A stretch of 20,081 nt of DNA from an uncultured Holdemanella sp. (GTDB lineage: Bacteria > Bacillota_I > Bacilli_A > Erysipelotrichales > Erysipelotrichaceae): the NCBI GenBank assembly GCA_900754615.1, contig CAAEDN010000042.1, positions 1 through 20,081 on the forward strand. Reading direction: 5' to 3'. The notes under the pieces were generated by a model. The model was not told the origin of the DNA, ran no database searches, and worked only from the letters and a program-made list of their open reading frames with translations. The position numbers and the translations under genes were made by a program. Positions 7,334 to 15,478 of the stretch are shown one piece after another (within the stretch, counting starts at the first letter, position 1; each line of letters begins with the position of its first letter).

Positions 7334-10300
7334 ATGCCTAGAGCAAAACAGTCTATGGATGGAAATACGGCTGCGGCTCACGTTGCGTATGCTTTTACAG
7401 ACGTTGCTGCAATTTACCCTATTACACCATCTAGTCCAATGGCAGACTCTATTGACCAATGGTCTGCAGCTGGACAAAAAAATATTTTTGGAAATCAAGT
7501 AGTTGTAAGTGAACTACAATCAGAAGCAGGTGCTGCTGGTGCGGTTCACGGATCATTAGCTGCTGGTGCATTGACTAATACATTCACTGCATCTCAAGGT
7601 TTATTATTGATGATTCCAAACATGTACAAGATCGCTGCTGAACAATTACCATGTGTTTTCGATGTTTCTGCACGTACAGTTGCAACTCACGCATTGAACA
7701 TCTTTGGTGATCACTCAGACGTTTATGCTTGTCGTCAAACTGGTTTCGCTATGTTATGTGAAACTAACCCACAAGAAGTTATGGACTTATCTCCAGTAGC
7801 TCACTTAGCTGCTTTAGAAGGAAAAGTACCATTCATTAACTTCTTTGATGGATTCCGTACTTCTCACGAAATTCAAAAAATCGAAAAATGGGACTACGAA
7901 GATTTAAAAGAAATGTGTCCAATGGAAGCTGTTGAAGAATTCCGTAAACACGCTTTAAATCCAGAACGTCCAACTATGCGTGGATCTCACGAAAATGGAG
8001 ATATTTTCTTCCAACACCGTGAAGCTTGTAACACTGCATATGATGAATTACCTGCTGTAGTAGAAAAATACATGGGTAAAATCAATGAAAAATTAGGAAC
8101 AAACTATGACTTGTTCAACTACTATGGAGATCCAGAAGCTGATCGTGTAATCATTGCTATGGGTTCTATCAATGACGTTGCTGAAGAAGTTATTGACTAC
8201 TTAACTGCAAAAGGAGAAAAAGTTGGTTTAGTTAAGGTTCGTTTATATCGTCCTTGGTCAAGCAAACACTTATTAAAAGTTCTTCCTAAGACAGCTAAGA
8301 AAGTTGCAGTACTTGACCGTACTAAAGAACCAGGTGCTCTAGCAGACCCATTATACTTAGACGTAGCTACAACACTTCGTGAAGCAGGATTAAATGACAT
8401 CACTCTTTGCGGTGGACGTTATGGTTTAGGATCTAAGGATACTCCACCTTCAAGTGTATTTGCTGTTTACACTGAATTGTTAAAAGACGAACCAAAACCT
8501 CGTTTTACAATTGGTATCGTGGATGACGTTACAAACTTATCATTGCCAGAAGTTAAACCAGCTCCTAACACTTCAACTCCAGGAACTGTTGAATGTAAAT
8601 TCTGGGGTCTTGGAGGAGACGGTACTGTAGGTGCTAATAAGAACTCTACTAAGATCATCGGTGACCACACTGACAAATACATTCAGGCTTACTTCCAATA
8701 TGACTCTAAGAAAACAGGTGGTATCACAATTTCTCACTTGCGTTTTGGAGACAAACCAATTCGTAGCCCATACTACATTAACCAGGCTGACTTCGTAGCA
8801 TGTCACAACCCTTCATATGTAGTAAATGGATACAAGATGGTTCAAGACGTTAAACCTGGTGGTGTATTCATGATCAACTGCCAATGGTCAGACGAAGAAT
8901 TAGACAAACACATGCCTGCTGAATCAAAAAAATATATCGCAGACAACAATATTCAATTGTACACAATCAATGCCATCGATAAAGCTATCGAAATCGGTAT
9001 GGGTAAACGTACAAACACAATCTTACAATCAGCATTCTTCAAATTAGCTAACATTATGCCAATTGATGAAGCCGTAGATTACATGAAAGCAGCTGCTAAG
9101 AAATCTTACTCTAAGAAGGGTGATGCAGTTGTAGAAATGAACTACAAAGCTATCGATGCTGGTGTAGGTGCAACTCACAAAGTTGAAATTCCTGCATCTT
9201 GGGCTAACCCAGAAGCTGATGCACCAAAACCTGAATTATCAGGACGTCCTGCAACAGTTAAGATGGTTAAAGATATCATGGAACCAGTTAACAAAATGGA
9301 TGGAGATTCATTACCTGTATCTGCATTTACTGGTAACATCGATGGTCAATGGGAAACTGGTGCTAGTGCTTACGAAAAACGTGGTACAGCTGTTACAGTT
9401 CCTGAATGGGATGCTGAAAAATGTATTCAATGTAACCAATGTGCATTCGTATGTTCTCACGCTACAATTCGTCCATTCTTATTGAGCGAAGAAGAAGTGA
9501 AGGCTGCTCCTGCACAAATCAAATTAGCTGATGTTAAACCAAAAGCTACAGAATTTAAATATACAATGAGCGTATCTCCATTAGATTGTATGGGATGTGG
9601 TGAATGTATCACTGTATGTCCAACTCAAGCTATTAAGATGGTACCTCAAGAATCTCAAGCTGAACAACAACCAGTATTCGATTACTTAGTAGCTAACGTT
9701 TCTAAGAAAGATTCTGGATTCGCTGATGATACTGTTAAGGGTTCTCAATACAACCAACCATTGTTAGAGTTCTCAGGATCATGTGCTGGATGTGCTGAAA
9801 CATCTTATGCTCGTTTAATTACTCAATTATTCGGTGAACACATGTATGTATCAAATGCAACTGGATGTTCTTCAATCTGGGGTGGCCCAGCATCTGTATC
9901 TCCATATACAGTAAATAAAGACAGCTTACAAGGACCAGCATGGGCTAACTCATTGTTCGAAGACAATGCTGAACACGGATTCGGTATGCAATTAGGACAA
10001 AAAGTATTACGTGAACAAGCTATCGAAAAATTAGGTGCTATGAACGAAAGCGAAAAAGCAACTCCTGAATTCAAGGCTGCATTCGATAAGTTCATGGAAA
10101 CTAAAGAAAATACTCGTACTAACACAGAAGCAACAAAAGCATTATTAGTTGAAGTAGAGAAAGCTGCTGAAGCTGGATGCCCAGATGCTAAAGCTGTATT
10201 AGAAAAGAAAGAATACTTAGCTAAGAAATCTGTTTGGATCTTCGGTGGAGACGGATGGGCTTATGATATCGGATTCGGTGGATTAGACCACGTCCTTGCA

Positions 10301-10882
10301 TCAGGTGAAAACGTAAACGTTATGGTATTCGATACAGAAATGTATTCAAACACTGGTGGACAGGCTTCAAAAGCATCTAACATCGGTGAAGTTTGTCAGT
10401 TCGCTGCTGCTGGTAAAGAAATGAAGAAAAAATCTTTAGCAGAAATCGCAATGAGCTACGGATACGTTTATGTAGCACAAATCGCTCTTGGAGCAAACCC
10501 TGCACAAGCAGTTAAATGTATTGCTGAAGCAGAAGCTTATCCAGGACCATCTTTAATCATCGGTTATGCACCATGTGAATTACACGGTATTGCTAAGGGT
10601 GGAATGAACCACTGTCAAGATGAAATGAAGAAAGCTGTTAAGTCTGGATACTGGAACTTATTCTCATTTGATCCAGCTAAGAAAGAAGCAGGAAAGAACC
10701 CATTCACATTAACTTCTAAAGAAGGAGATGGAACTTACCAAGACTTCTTACACAACGAATCTCGTTACACTCGTTTAGTTAAACCATTCCCTGAAAGAGC
10801 AGAAAAATTATTTGCTAAGTCAGAAGAAGTAGCTAAAGAACGTTACGAACACTTACAACGTTTAGTAGAACTTTACAAGTAA
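7334..10882 (+). CDS. nifJ: Pyruvate:ferredoxin (flavodoxin) oxidoreductase, single-chain
   Basis: A 1182-residue homodimeric-type PFOR that oxidatively decarboxylates pyruvate with CoA to acetyl-CoA, CO2 and reduced ferredoxin. The domains are in the usual order: N-terminal pyruvate-binding region (YPITPSSPMAD near residue 33), CoA-binding and gamma-like domains, and a two-cluster ferredoxin domain. The cluster ligands are Cys697/700/703/707 and Cys752/755/758/762. The C-terminal thiamine-diphosphate domain carries proximal cluster ligands Cys817, Cys820, Cys845 and probably Cys1081, and the ThDP/Mg motif GDGWAYDIG … NTGGQ. All key residues are present and length is normal. The start follows a perfect AGGAGG site. 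Codon choice favours C-ending codons (AAC, TTC, CAC, GAC, TAC) more than in neighbouring genes, which fits very high expression. It is a monocistronic gene and the central fermentative enzyme here. Confidence 0.98.
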   Translation: MPRAKQSMDGNTAAAHVAYAFTDVAAIYPITPSSPMADSIDQWSAAGQKNIFGNQVVVSELQSEAGAAGAVHGSLAAGALTNTFTASQGLLLMIPNMYKIAAEQLPCVFDVSARTVATHALNIFGDHSDVYACRQTGFAMLCETNPQEVMDLSPVAHLAALEGKVPFINFFDGFRTSHEIQKIEKWDYEDLKEMCPMEAVEEFRKHALNPERPTMRGSHENGDIFFQHREACNTAYDELPAVVEKYMGKINEKLGTNYDLFNYYGDPEADRVIIAMGSINDVAEEVIDYLTAKGEKVGLVKVRLYRPWSSKHLLKVLPKTAKKVAVLDRTKEPGALADPLYLDVATTLREAGLNDITLCGGRYGLGSKDTPPSSVFAVYTELLKDEPKPRFTIGIVDDVTNLSLPEVKPAPNTSTPGTVECKFWGLGGDGTVGANKNSTKIIGDHTDKYIQAYFQYDSKKTGGITISHLRFGDKPIRSPYYINQADFVACHNPSYVVNGYKMVQDVKPGGVFMINCQWSDEELDKHMPAESKKYIADNNIQLYTINAIDKAIEIGMGKRTNTILQSAFFKLANIMPIDEAVDYMKAAAKKSYSKKGDAVVEMNYKAIDAGVGATHKVEIPASWANPEADAPKPELSGRPATVKMVKDIMEPVNKMDGDSLPVSAFTGNIDGQWETGASAYEKRGTAVTVPEWDAEKCIQCNQCAFVCSHATIRPFLLSEEEVKAAPAQIKLADVKPKATEFKYTMSVSPLDCMGCGECITVCPTQAIKMVPQESQAEQQPVFDYLVANVSKKDSGFADDTVKGSQYNQPLLEFSGSCAGCAETSYARLITQLFGEHMYVSNATGCSSIWGGPASVSPYTVNKDSLQGPAWANSLFEDNAEHGFGMQLGQKVLREQAIEKLGAMNESEKATPEFKAAFDKFMETKENTRTNTEATKALLVEVEKAAEAGCPDAKAVLEKKEYLAKKSVWIFGGDGWAYDIGFGGLDHVLASGENVNVMVFDTEMYSNTGGQASKASNIGEVCQFAAAGKEMKKKSLAEIAMSYGYVYVAQIALGANPAQAVKCIAEAEAYPGPSLIIGYAPCELHGIAKGGMNHCQDEMKKAVKSGYWNLFSFDPAKKEAGKNPFTLTSKEGDGTYQDFLHNESRYTRLVKPFPERAEKLFAKSEEVAKERYEHLQRLVELYK

Positions 10883-10893
10883 GAAAATAAATG

Positions 10894-10925
10894 AAGAAGC
10901 TGATTAATTTCGGCTTCTTTTTTTT
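10894..10925 (+). terminator. PFOR gene terminator
   Basis: AAGAAGC (10894–10900) pairs with GCTTCTT (10913–10919), followed by a run of T to 10925. It lies 11 bases after the stop codon. Confidence 0.88.
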
Positions 10926-10953
10926 GTGAAATATTTTTAAATATCACTATAAT
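10924..10953 (+). promoter_or_regulatory. Promoter of the P1 peptidase gene
   Basis: TTGTGA (10924–10929) and TATAAT (10948–10953) are separated by 18 bases and lie just before the AGAGGTG site of the next gene. The −35 overlaps the T-tract of the preceding terminator. Confidence 0.55.
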
Positions 10954-10974
10954 AGTTTTAAGAGGTGTTTAATT

Positions 10975-11925
10975 ATGGAAAAAGGAAAATTAAATCGAAT
11001 TACAGATGTAGAAGGTGTGTTGGTAGGACATAAAACAATTAGTTCAGGAACTCATCAAACGGGTGTGACATTTATTCGTACGGCTGAAGATGTGTTTCAC
11101 AATAAATTAGCCTGTGGATGTAGTATTTTAAATGGTTTTGGAAAGACGACAGGATTACCACAAATCATGGAACTAGGTACTTTGGAAAGCTATATTTGTT
11201 TGACAAATACATTAAATGTAGGTGTTGTTCAACAAGCTTTAGTCGATATCATGGTTAAAGAAAATGAAGATTTAACGAGTGTTAACGTTGTTGTTGGAGA
11301 ATGCAATGATGGCTATTTAAATGCGATTCGTGATTGTGTTGTTACTAAAGAAGATGTTTATGATGCCTATAAGGATTGTAAGAAGGACTTTGAATTCGGC
11401 AGTGTAGGAGCTGGACGAGGTATGTCTTGTTTTGAAATGTCGGGTGGTATTGGATCAAGTTCAAGAAAATTTGAAATTGATGGAAATTCGTACACTTTAG
11501 GTGTGCTTGTACTATCAAATTTTGGCTTAAGAGAACAATATTTGTTGGACAAAGTGGAAAGTAATGTTTTACCTTTAGAACAAGAAAAAGGTTCGATCAT
11601 GATGATTATCGCAACAGATGCTCCATTAAGCGATCGTCAGCTTCATAGAGTTTGTAACAGAATGCCAGTCGGTTTAGCTTTAACAGGGTCCCATATGGGC
11701 AATGGTTCAGGTGATATTGCGATTGCGTTTAGTACAGCCAATCGTTTTGGGGGTGAAGAGATTCATTCACTTAAACAAATCAATGACAATAAGATCAATG
11801 TCGTATTTGATGCTGCTATTGAAGCTTGTAAGGAAGCTGTTTATGTATCATTAACTGAAAATGAAGAGGTAATAGGACAGTCGGGACATATTCGTAAATG
11901 TTTAAATCAAGTGAAGATTTCGTAG
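10975..11925 (+). CDS. P1 family peptidase (DmpA/aminopeptidase, Ntn-like)
   Basis: A 316-residue member of peptidase family P1 (DmpA, beta-peptidyl aminopeptidases), enzymes that cleave themselves into two chains and use the new N-terminal Ser/Thr as nucleophile. Family segments seen are ITDVEGVLVGHKT at the start, TGVTFI, LNGFGKTTGLPQI, NTLNVG, and GAGRGMSC followed by GGIGSSSR (residues 157–164), where self-cleavage should occur at a Gly–Ser bond. The C-terminal ATDAPLSDRQLHRVCNR and GSGD segments are also typical. There is no signal peptide, so it is cytoplasmic. Physiological substrates are unknown; N-terminal D-/L-amino acids, amides or small beta-peptides are family activities. The stop codon lies in the loop of its own terminator hairpin. 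Confidence 0.92.
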   Translation: MEKGKLNRITDVEGVLVGHKTISSGTHQTGVTFIRTAEDVFHNKLACGCSILNGFGKTTGLPQIMELGTLESYICLTNTLNVGVVQQALVDIMVKENEDLTSVNVVVGECNDGYLNAIRDCVVTKEDVYDAYKDCKKDFEFGSVGAGRGMSCFEMSGGIGSSSRKFEIDGNSYTLGVLVLSNFGLREQYLLDKVESNVLPLEQEKGSIMMIIATDAPLSDRQLHRVCNRMPVGLALTGSHMGNGSGDIAIAFSTANRFGGEEIHSLKQINDNKINVVFDAAIEACKEAVYVSLTENEEVIGQSGHIRKCLNQVKIS

Positions 11926-11941
11926 TGAAATCTTCTTTTTT
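11913..11941 (+). terminator. P1 peptidase terminator overlapping the end of the gene
   Basis: GAAGATTT (11913–11920) and AAATCTTC (11928–11935) form a perfect 8-bp stem followed by six T residues. The stop codon TAG (11923–11925) is in the loop, so the last codons of the gene form the left arm. Confidence 0.88.
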
Positions 11942-11966
11942 ATGTTATATTTTTTTTGGTGATTAT

Positions 11967-12644
11967 ATGAAGAAATTAATGTTTGACTGTGATGATACAC
12001 TCTATGATTTATCTTGGCCATTTCGCAAATGTATGGAAGAATTCCTTTCGGATATAGATGTGGATCTAAATTCTTTTTATGCCGATTATCGTAAATTTGG
12101 AGATCTGATTTTTAATCAGCTTCAACAAGGAAAGATCACAATTGATGAATCTGGTGTATATCGTATTGAAAAGGCTTGTGAAAAGTATGGGATTGAACTA
12201 AGTCATGAAAAAGCTGTAGAATTTCAGTCTCGATATAAATATTATCAACATCATATTGAAATGGATGCGCCATTTATTGATTATTTCTCGAATTGTGAAG
12301 ATGAACTAGCAATCCTTACGAACGGAGAGGATGCCCATCAAAGAATGAAATTAGAGGTGCTTCATGTCTTTGATTATTTTAAACCATCTCATGTCTTTAC
12401 AAGCGGACAATTGGGTGTCGCAAAACCGGATGTAAATGCATTTAAGAAATGTATGGAATTCATGAATGAAGATATTCATGAATGGTATTATGTAGGTGAT
12501 AATTACATCAATGATATGCAGGGGGCAAAAAGTGCTGGAATGAAGACCATTCATTTTAATCGTCATCATCAGGCAAGTGGACCTTGTGCAGATTATGTTG
12601 TATATAGTGCCAAAGAATTGGTTGAATTGATAAAAAAAGATTAG
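11967..12644 (+). CDS. HAD-superfamily hydrolase (pyrimidine 5′-nucleotidase-like)
   Basis: A 225-residue HAD phosphatase. Motif I is FDCDDTLYD with Asp7 as the expected nucleophile and Asp9 as acid/base. Motif II is the Thr in ILTNG, motif III the Lys in VAKPD, and motif IV GDNYINDMQGAKSAG. The helical cap insertion between motif I and II is of the HAD-IA type, and the NxxxxxxKPD…F pattern resembles nucleotidases of the YjjG/SDT1 kind. The true substrate cannot be read from sequence. I start it at the ATG at 11967, which begins MKKLMFDCDDT. A longer in-frame reading to 11898 would run back through the previous terminator. Its ribosome binding site is weak (GGTGAT). The gene ends against the mazEF locus. 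Confidence 0.88.
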   Translation: MKKLMFDCDDTLYDLSWPFRKCMEEFLSDIDVDLNSFYADYRKFGDLIFNQLQQGKITIDESGVYRIEKACEKYGIELSHEKAVEFQSRYKYYQHHIEMDAPFIDYFSNCEDELAILTNGEDAHQRMKLEVLHVFDYFKPSHVFTSGQLGVAKPDVNAFKKCMEFMNEDIHEWYYVGDNYINDMQGAKSAGMKTIHFNRHHQASGPCADYVVYSAKELVELIKKD

Positions 12645-12659
12645 ACAGATTATCTAACC
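12632..12659 (-). terminator. mazEF terminator, overlapping the end of the HAD gene
   Basis: On the − strand GGTTAGA pairs with TCTAATC (one G·U pair, 7-base loop), followed by seven T residues (+ 12632–12638). It begins seven bases after the mazF stop, and its distal half lies in the last codons of the HAD gene. Confidence 0.75.
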
Positions 12660-12665
12660 GAATTA

Positions 12666-12989
12666 TTAAATACATGAATGAACTATATCAAGTACTTCTT
12701 GAAGAATGTTTTGTGGACATTCTTCTTTTTTTGTGGCTTTTCTCACTTTTAAATCTAATGTTTTTACATGTTCGCATAAAATACATCCCGTGGTCATTGT
12801 ATTAGAATCTAGCTTTACATGTGTTGGAAAATTTTTTGTGTTATTTGTTATTGGGCAAACAATGAAAAGACCCATGATTTTGTTGTAATCATTATTAGAA
12901 ATAACTAAGCATGGACGTTTTTCTGCTTGTTCGTGCCCCTTAGTAGGATCAAGGTCTATATATACGATATCGCCTTGTTTAAAAGACAT
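12666..12989 (-). CDS. mazF: MazF/PemK-type endoribonuclease toxin
   Basis: A 107-residue MazF-family toxin, a ribosome-independent mRNA interferase cutting at short specific sequences. The N-terminal GDIVYIDLDPTKGHEQAEKR segment, the PCLVIS strand and CPITNN are diagnostic. Arg25 and Thr48 fall at the positions of the catalytic pair known in Bacillus MazF (NdoA). The start codon overlaps the antitoxin stop by one base (TAATG), with a GGAGGAAAT site inside the antitoxin 3′ end. That is a translational coupling arrangement that keeps antitoxin synthesis first. Length is slightly below the ~115 residues common for the family. Cleavage specificity cannot be predicted. The gene's last third contains the terminator of the convergent HAD gene. 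Confidence 0.95.
   Translation of the reverse strand: MSFKQGDIVYIDLDPTKGHEQAEKRPCLVISNNDYNKIMGLFIVCPITNNTKNFPTHVKLDSNTMTTGCILCEHVKTLDLKVRKATKKEECPQNILQEVLDIVHSCI
12701..12732 (+). terminator. HAD gene terminator located inside mazF
   Basis: GAAGAATG (12701–12708) and CATTCTTC (12718–12725) form a perfect 8-bp stem followed by seven T residues. It lies 56 bases after the HAD stop codon, within the mazF coding region on the opposite strand. Confidence 0.85.
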
Positions 12990-13240
12990 TAAATTTCCTC
13001 CTTACCGACAATTTCATCAGACCAAATTTCTTTTTGTTCAGTCGGTCCGTCATAATTTGCGAATCTTTCAGCTAATGTTAATTTTTTTTCTTTTTTGGGT
13101 ACAAGAACAATTGTTTCATTTTGAACTGTCATTTGAAGTTCATCTCCAGCTTTTAAAGATAGAAGTTTCATCACTGCCATAGGTAATCTAATCCCTTGTC
13201 CGTTTCCCCATTTTGCAATTTTTAAACTATTTTGAGTCAT
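12989..13240 (-). CDS. mazE: MazE-type AbrB-fold antitoxin
   Basis: An 83-residue antitoxin. The N-terminal half is an AbrB/MazE swapped-hairpin DNA-binding domain with the KWGNGQGIRLP motif (residues 10–20) and the GDELQMTV strand. The acidic C-terminal half (LTLAERFANYDGP … WSDEIVGKEE) is the expected flexible toxin-binding tail, and the pattern is close to E. coli MazE. It should bind MazF and repress its own promoter. It has a strong AAAGGAGAC site and is the first gene of the two-gene operon. A palindrome lies between the predicted −35 and −10 boxes upstream. The pair appears intact, with no sign of decay. Confidence 0.94.
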   Translation of the reverse strand: MTQNSLKIAKWGNGQGIRLPMAVMKLLSLKAGDELQMTVQNETIVLVPKKEKKLTLAERFANYDGPTEQKEIWSDEIVGKEEI

Positions 13241-13271
13241 GATGTTTGTCTCCTTTCATTGATGTCTGTCT

Positions 13272-13304
13272 CTATAATAAGTATATACAATGTATAAACA
13301 ATAA
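13272..13304 (-). promoter_or_regulatory. mazEF promoter with palindromic operator candidate
   Basis: On the − strand TTGTTT and TATTAT are spaced by about 16 bases. Between them is a perfect palindrome, TATAC-AAT-GTATA (13284–13296). A MazE or MazEF complex bound there would block RNA polymerase, as expected for autoregulation. Two near-identical copies of GATGTYTGTCTC (13241–13252 and 13261–13272) spaced by 20 bases lie between this site and the antitoxin start. Confidence 0.55.
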
Positions 13305-13364
13305 GTAGATGTCTAAAATATAAATATAGTGATGATTTTAGGGTTAGGCATCTAATCTCATTTG

Positions 13365-13373
13365 TGGTAAAAT
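13365..13373 (+). promoter_or_regulatory. Extended −10 promoter of the trhP1–trhP2–proS operon
   Basis: TGG followed by TAAAAT lies 30 bases before the trhP1 start. The wider TGTGGTAAAAT string is almost identical to the TGTGGTATAAT of the esterase promoter. No convincing −35 is seen. Confidence 0.55.
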
Positions 13374-13402
13374 AATTCTGTATGTTTTGATAAGGAGTAA
13401 TT

Positions 13403-14266
13403 ATGTTTATAACAACAATTCATTCTATTGATTCATTAGAAAAACTAAAAAGGGCAAAGGCCGATGCTGTAATTATTGGCGTTGATCATTATTCAATTCG
13501 ATCAAGTATTACGGTACAGAAAGAGGATTTAAAGCTTTGGAAAAAGAAATGTAAAAAGCTGGGCCTAAAATTATATATCAACTTTTTAAGACTTTGTATG
13601 GATGAAGATCTATCTGGTGTACGTGAATACTTCTCTATTTTTAAAGAACTTGATGTAGATGGTATCTATTATGCGGATGAAGGCCTATATTATGAGGCAA
13701 AACAATTGGGAATTGAATCAAAATTGATTTATCAGCCAGAAACATTAGTGGCTTCAAGTGCCGATGTAGATTTCTATATGTCATTAGGAATTCAGTCTGT
13801 ATCTTTAGCACATGAGTTGAGTCTTGAAGAAGTGGTAAGTATCGGAAAGCACAATCCGGATATTGAAATCTTAGTGCATGGGTATTTCTCAATTCTATAT
13901 TCGAGAAGACCATTGGTGACTAACTATTTAGAGGCTGTGAACAAACCGGTTTGTTCACTACCATGTCATTATGATTTGATTGAACAAACACGCGAGCAGC
14001 GTATGCCAATTGTACAAGATGAAACAGGTACACATATCTTTAGTGAAATGCCTATCAACTCTTTACAAGAGATGTGGGATTTTACGGATGTTGGAATGCA
14101 CCGCTTCCGTATTGATTCTTTATTCTTTGATGACGATTGGACTGTAGAAATCTTAGATTTATATAATCTAGCGTTACAAGGGATTAAAATCGCGGATGAT
14201 GAATCCACAAATCGTTGGTATCTAGAGCAAACAATTAAGAAAAAGGAGGAGCAAGTAAATGAATAA
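13403..14266 (+). CDS. trhP1: U32 family protein, TrhP1-like (YrrN)
   Basis: A 287-residue member of the U32 'peptidase' family, matching the short partner of the Firmicutes TrhP1/TrhP2 pair (Bacillus YrrN/YrrO). That pair is required for prephenate-dependent hydroxylation of uridine 34 in tRNAs (ho5U, precursor of mo5U). It has the TIM-barrel-like repeats of the family but a degenerate signature, VHGYFSILYSRRPLV. The cysteines found at this place in the partner are absent, so it is probably a non-catalytic or structural subunit. The start has a perfect AAGGAG site. Its stop overlaps the start of trhP2 by eight bases, which supports co-translation of two subunits of one complex. Confidence 0.82.
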   Translation: MFITTIHSIDSLEKLKRAKADAVIIGVDHYSIRSSITVQKEDLKLWKKKCKKLGLKLYINFLRLCMDEDLSGVREYFSIFKELDVDGIYYADEGLYYEAKQLGIESKLIYQPETLVASSADVDFYMSLGIQSVSLAHELSLEEVVSIGKHNPDIEILVHGYFSILYSRRPLVTNYLEAVNKPVCSLPCHYDLIEQTREQRMPIVQDETGTHIFSEMPINSLQEMWDFTDVGMHRFRIDSLFFDDDWTVEILDLYNLALQGIKIADDESTNRWYLEQTIKKKEEQVNE

Positions 14267-15461
14267 GATTGAATTATTAGCTCCTGCTGGAAATTTAGAA
14301 AAGGCAAAGATTGCGATTTTATATGGTGCAGATGCCGTATATATTGGTGGAAAGCAGTTTAGTTTACGTTCTCGCGCAAGTAACTTTTCCATTGATGAAA
14401 TTGCTGAATTAGTTCAGTTTGCGAATGCACATAATTCTCATGTGCATGTAACTGTCAATATGCTTCCGCATGAATCGGATCTTGATGGAATTGAAGACTA
14501 TTTAAAAACGTTGGATTCGATTGGTGTACATGCGATTATCGTGGCAAGCCCATCGATTATGATGTTGGCTAAAAAGCTTGGATGTAAATTTGAAGTGCAT
14601 GTATCAACGCAGCATTCTTCTACAAATTCAAGTGCTGCAAGATTCTGGAAAGAAAAGGGTATGGACCGTGTTGTGTTGGCTAGAGAATGTCAAATGGATG
14701 ATATTCGTTCGATTTGTGAAGAGAATATTTTACCAATTGAAGTCTTTATTCATGGAGGCATGTGTATTTCATTTTCAGGCCGTTGTGTATTGAGTAATCA
14801 TATGACGCTTCGTGATGCGAATCGTGGTGGATGTGCACAAAGCTGTCGTTGGAAATATCATCTTATGGATGGCGAAACAGAATTGAGTGATCCGACAAAT
14901 TTATTCTCGATGTCTTCAAAAGATTTGCAGGCCGTAGATTATATTGAGGATTTTATCCATATGGGCGTAGCCTCATTGAAGATTGAGGGGCGTATGAAGA
15001 GTGCTTATTATTTAGCTACAGTTGTATCGAGCTATCGTATGTTGATTGACTATATATATGAGCATGGGCATGCGGACGATAAAATTATTGAGCGTGTGAA
15101 AAAAGAAATCGCAAAGGCCGAAAATCGACCGACAGGACCGGGCTTCTATAATGGTCTTCCTGGATATAAGGTGCAGTTGTATCAAGATCATGATGAAACA
15201 GTGACGCAGGAATATGTGGCCATTGTGCAGGATTATGATGCTGAAAGTCAAATTGCGACTTTACAGGTGAAGAATCATTTTATGCCAAATCAAGATTTAG
15301 AAATATTTGGTCCACACATTCCAAGTACAATCGTACATGTAGAAGATGTGTATGATAGTGAAGAGAATGTGTTAGAGGTATGTAATAAGCCAATGCAGAT
15401 TGTGCATACAAAATGGTCTGGGCCTATTGAAAAAGATGCAATGATTCGTAAAATTAGATAG
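14259..15461 (+). CDS. trhP2: U32 family tRNA U34 hydroxylase subunit, TrhP2-like (YrrO)
   Basis: A 400-residue U32 protein with the complete family signature: HGGMCISFSGRC (residues 165–176), then GGCAQSCRW with Cys192 and Cys196. Together with Cys169 and Cys176 these are candidates for iron–sulfur cluster ligands. It begins with the characteristic IELLAPAGNLEKAKIAILYGADAVYIGG segment. Databases often call such proteins collagenase-like peptidases, but the best-supported role for this pair is ho5U34 formation in tRNAs reading the four-codon boxes, including tRNA-Pro(UGG). The AAGGAGGAG ribosome binding site lies within the end of trhP1. The stop codon directly precedes the proS leader, so the three genes form one operon. 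Confidence 0.88.
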   Translation: MNKIELLAPAGNLEKAKIAILYGADAVYIGGKQFSLRSRASNFSIDEIAELVQFANAHNSHVHVTVNMLPHESDLDGIEDYLKTLDSIGVHAIIVASPSIMMLAKKLGCKFEVHVSTQHSSTNSSAARFWKEKGMDRVVLARECQMDDIRSICEENILPIEVFIHGGMCISFSGRCVLSNHMTLRDANRGGCAQSCRWKYHLMDGETELSDPTNLFSMSSKDLQAVDYIEDFIHMGVASLKIEGRMKSAYYLATVVSSYRMLIDYIYEHGHADDKIIERVKKEIAKAENRPTGPGFYNGLPGYKVQLYQDHDETVTQEYVAIVQDYDAESQIATLQVKNHFMPNQDLEIFGPHIPSTIVHVEDVYDSEENVLEVCNKPMQIVHTKWSGPIEKDAMIRKIR

Positions 15462-15478
15462 TGGAAGAGGTAAGTGAG

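Noticed and set aside
9168..9485. 105-codon frame within the PFOR gene
   Set aside because: Out-of-frame reading of the PFOR gene, rich in Leu/Val from frame shift; no independent signals.
12706..12888. 60-codon open frame opposite mazF
   Set aside because: Its start lies within the terminator hairpin of the HAD gene; shadow of mazF.
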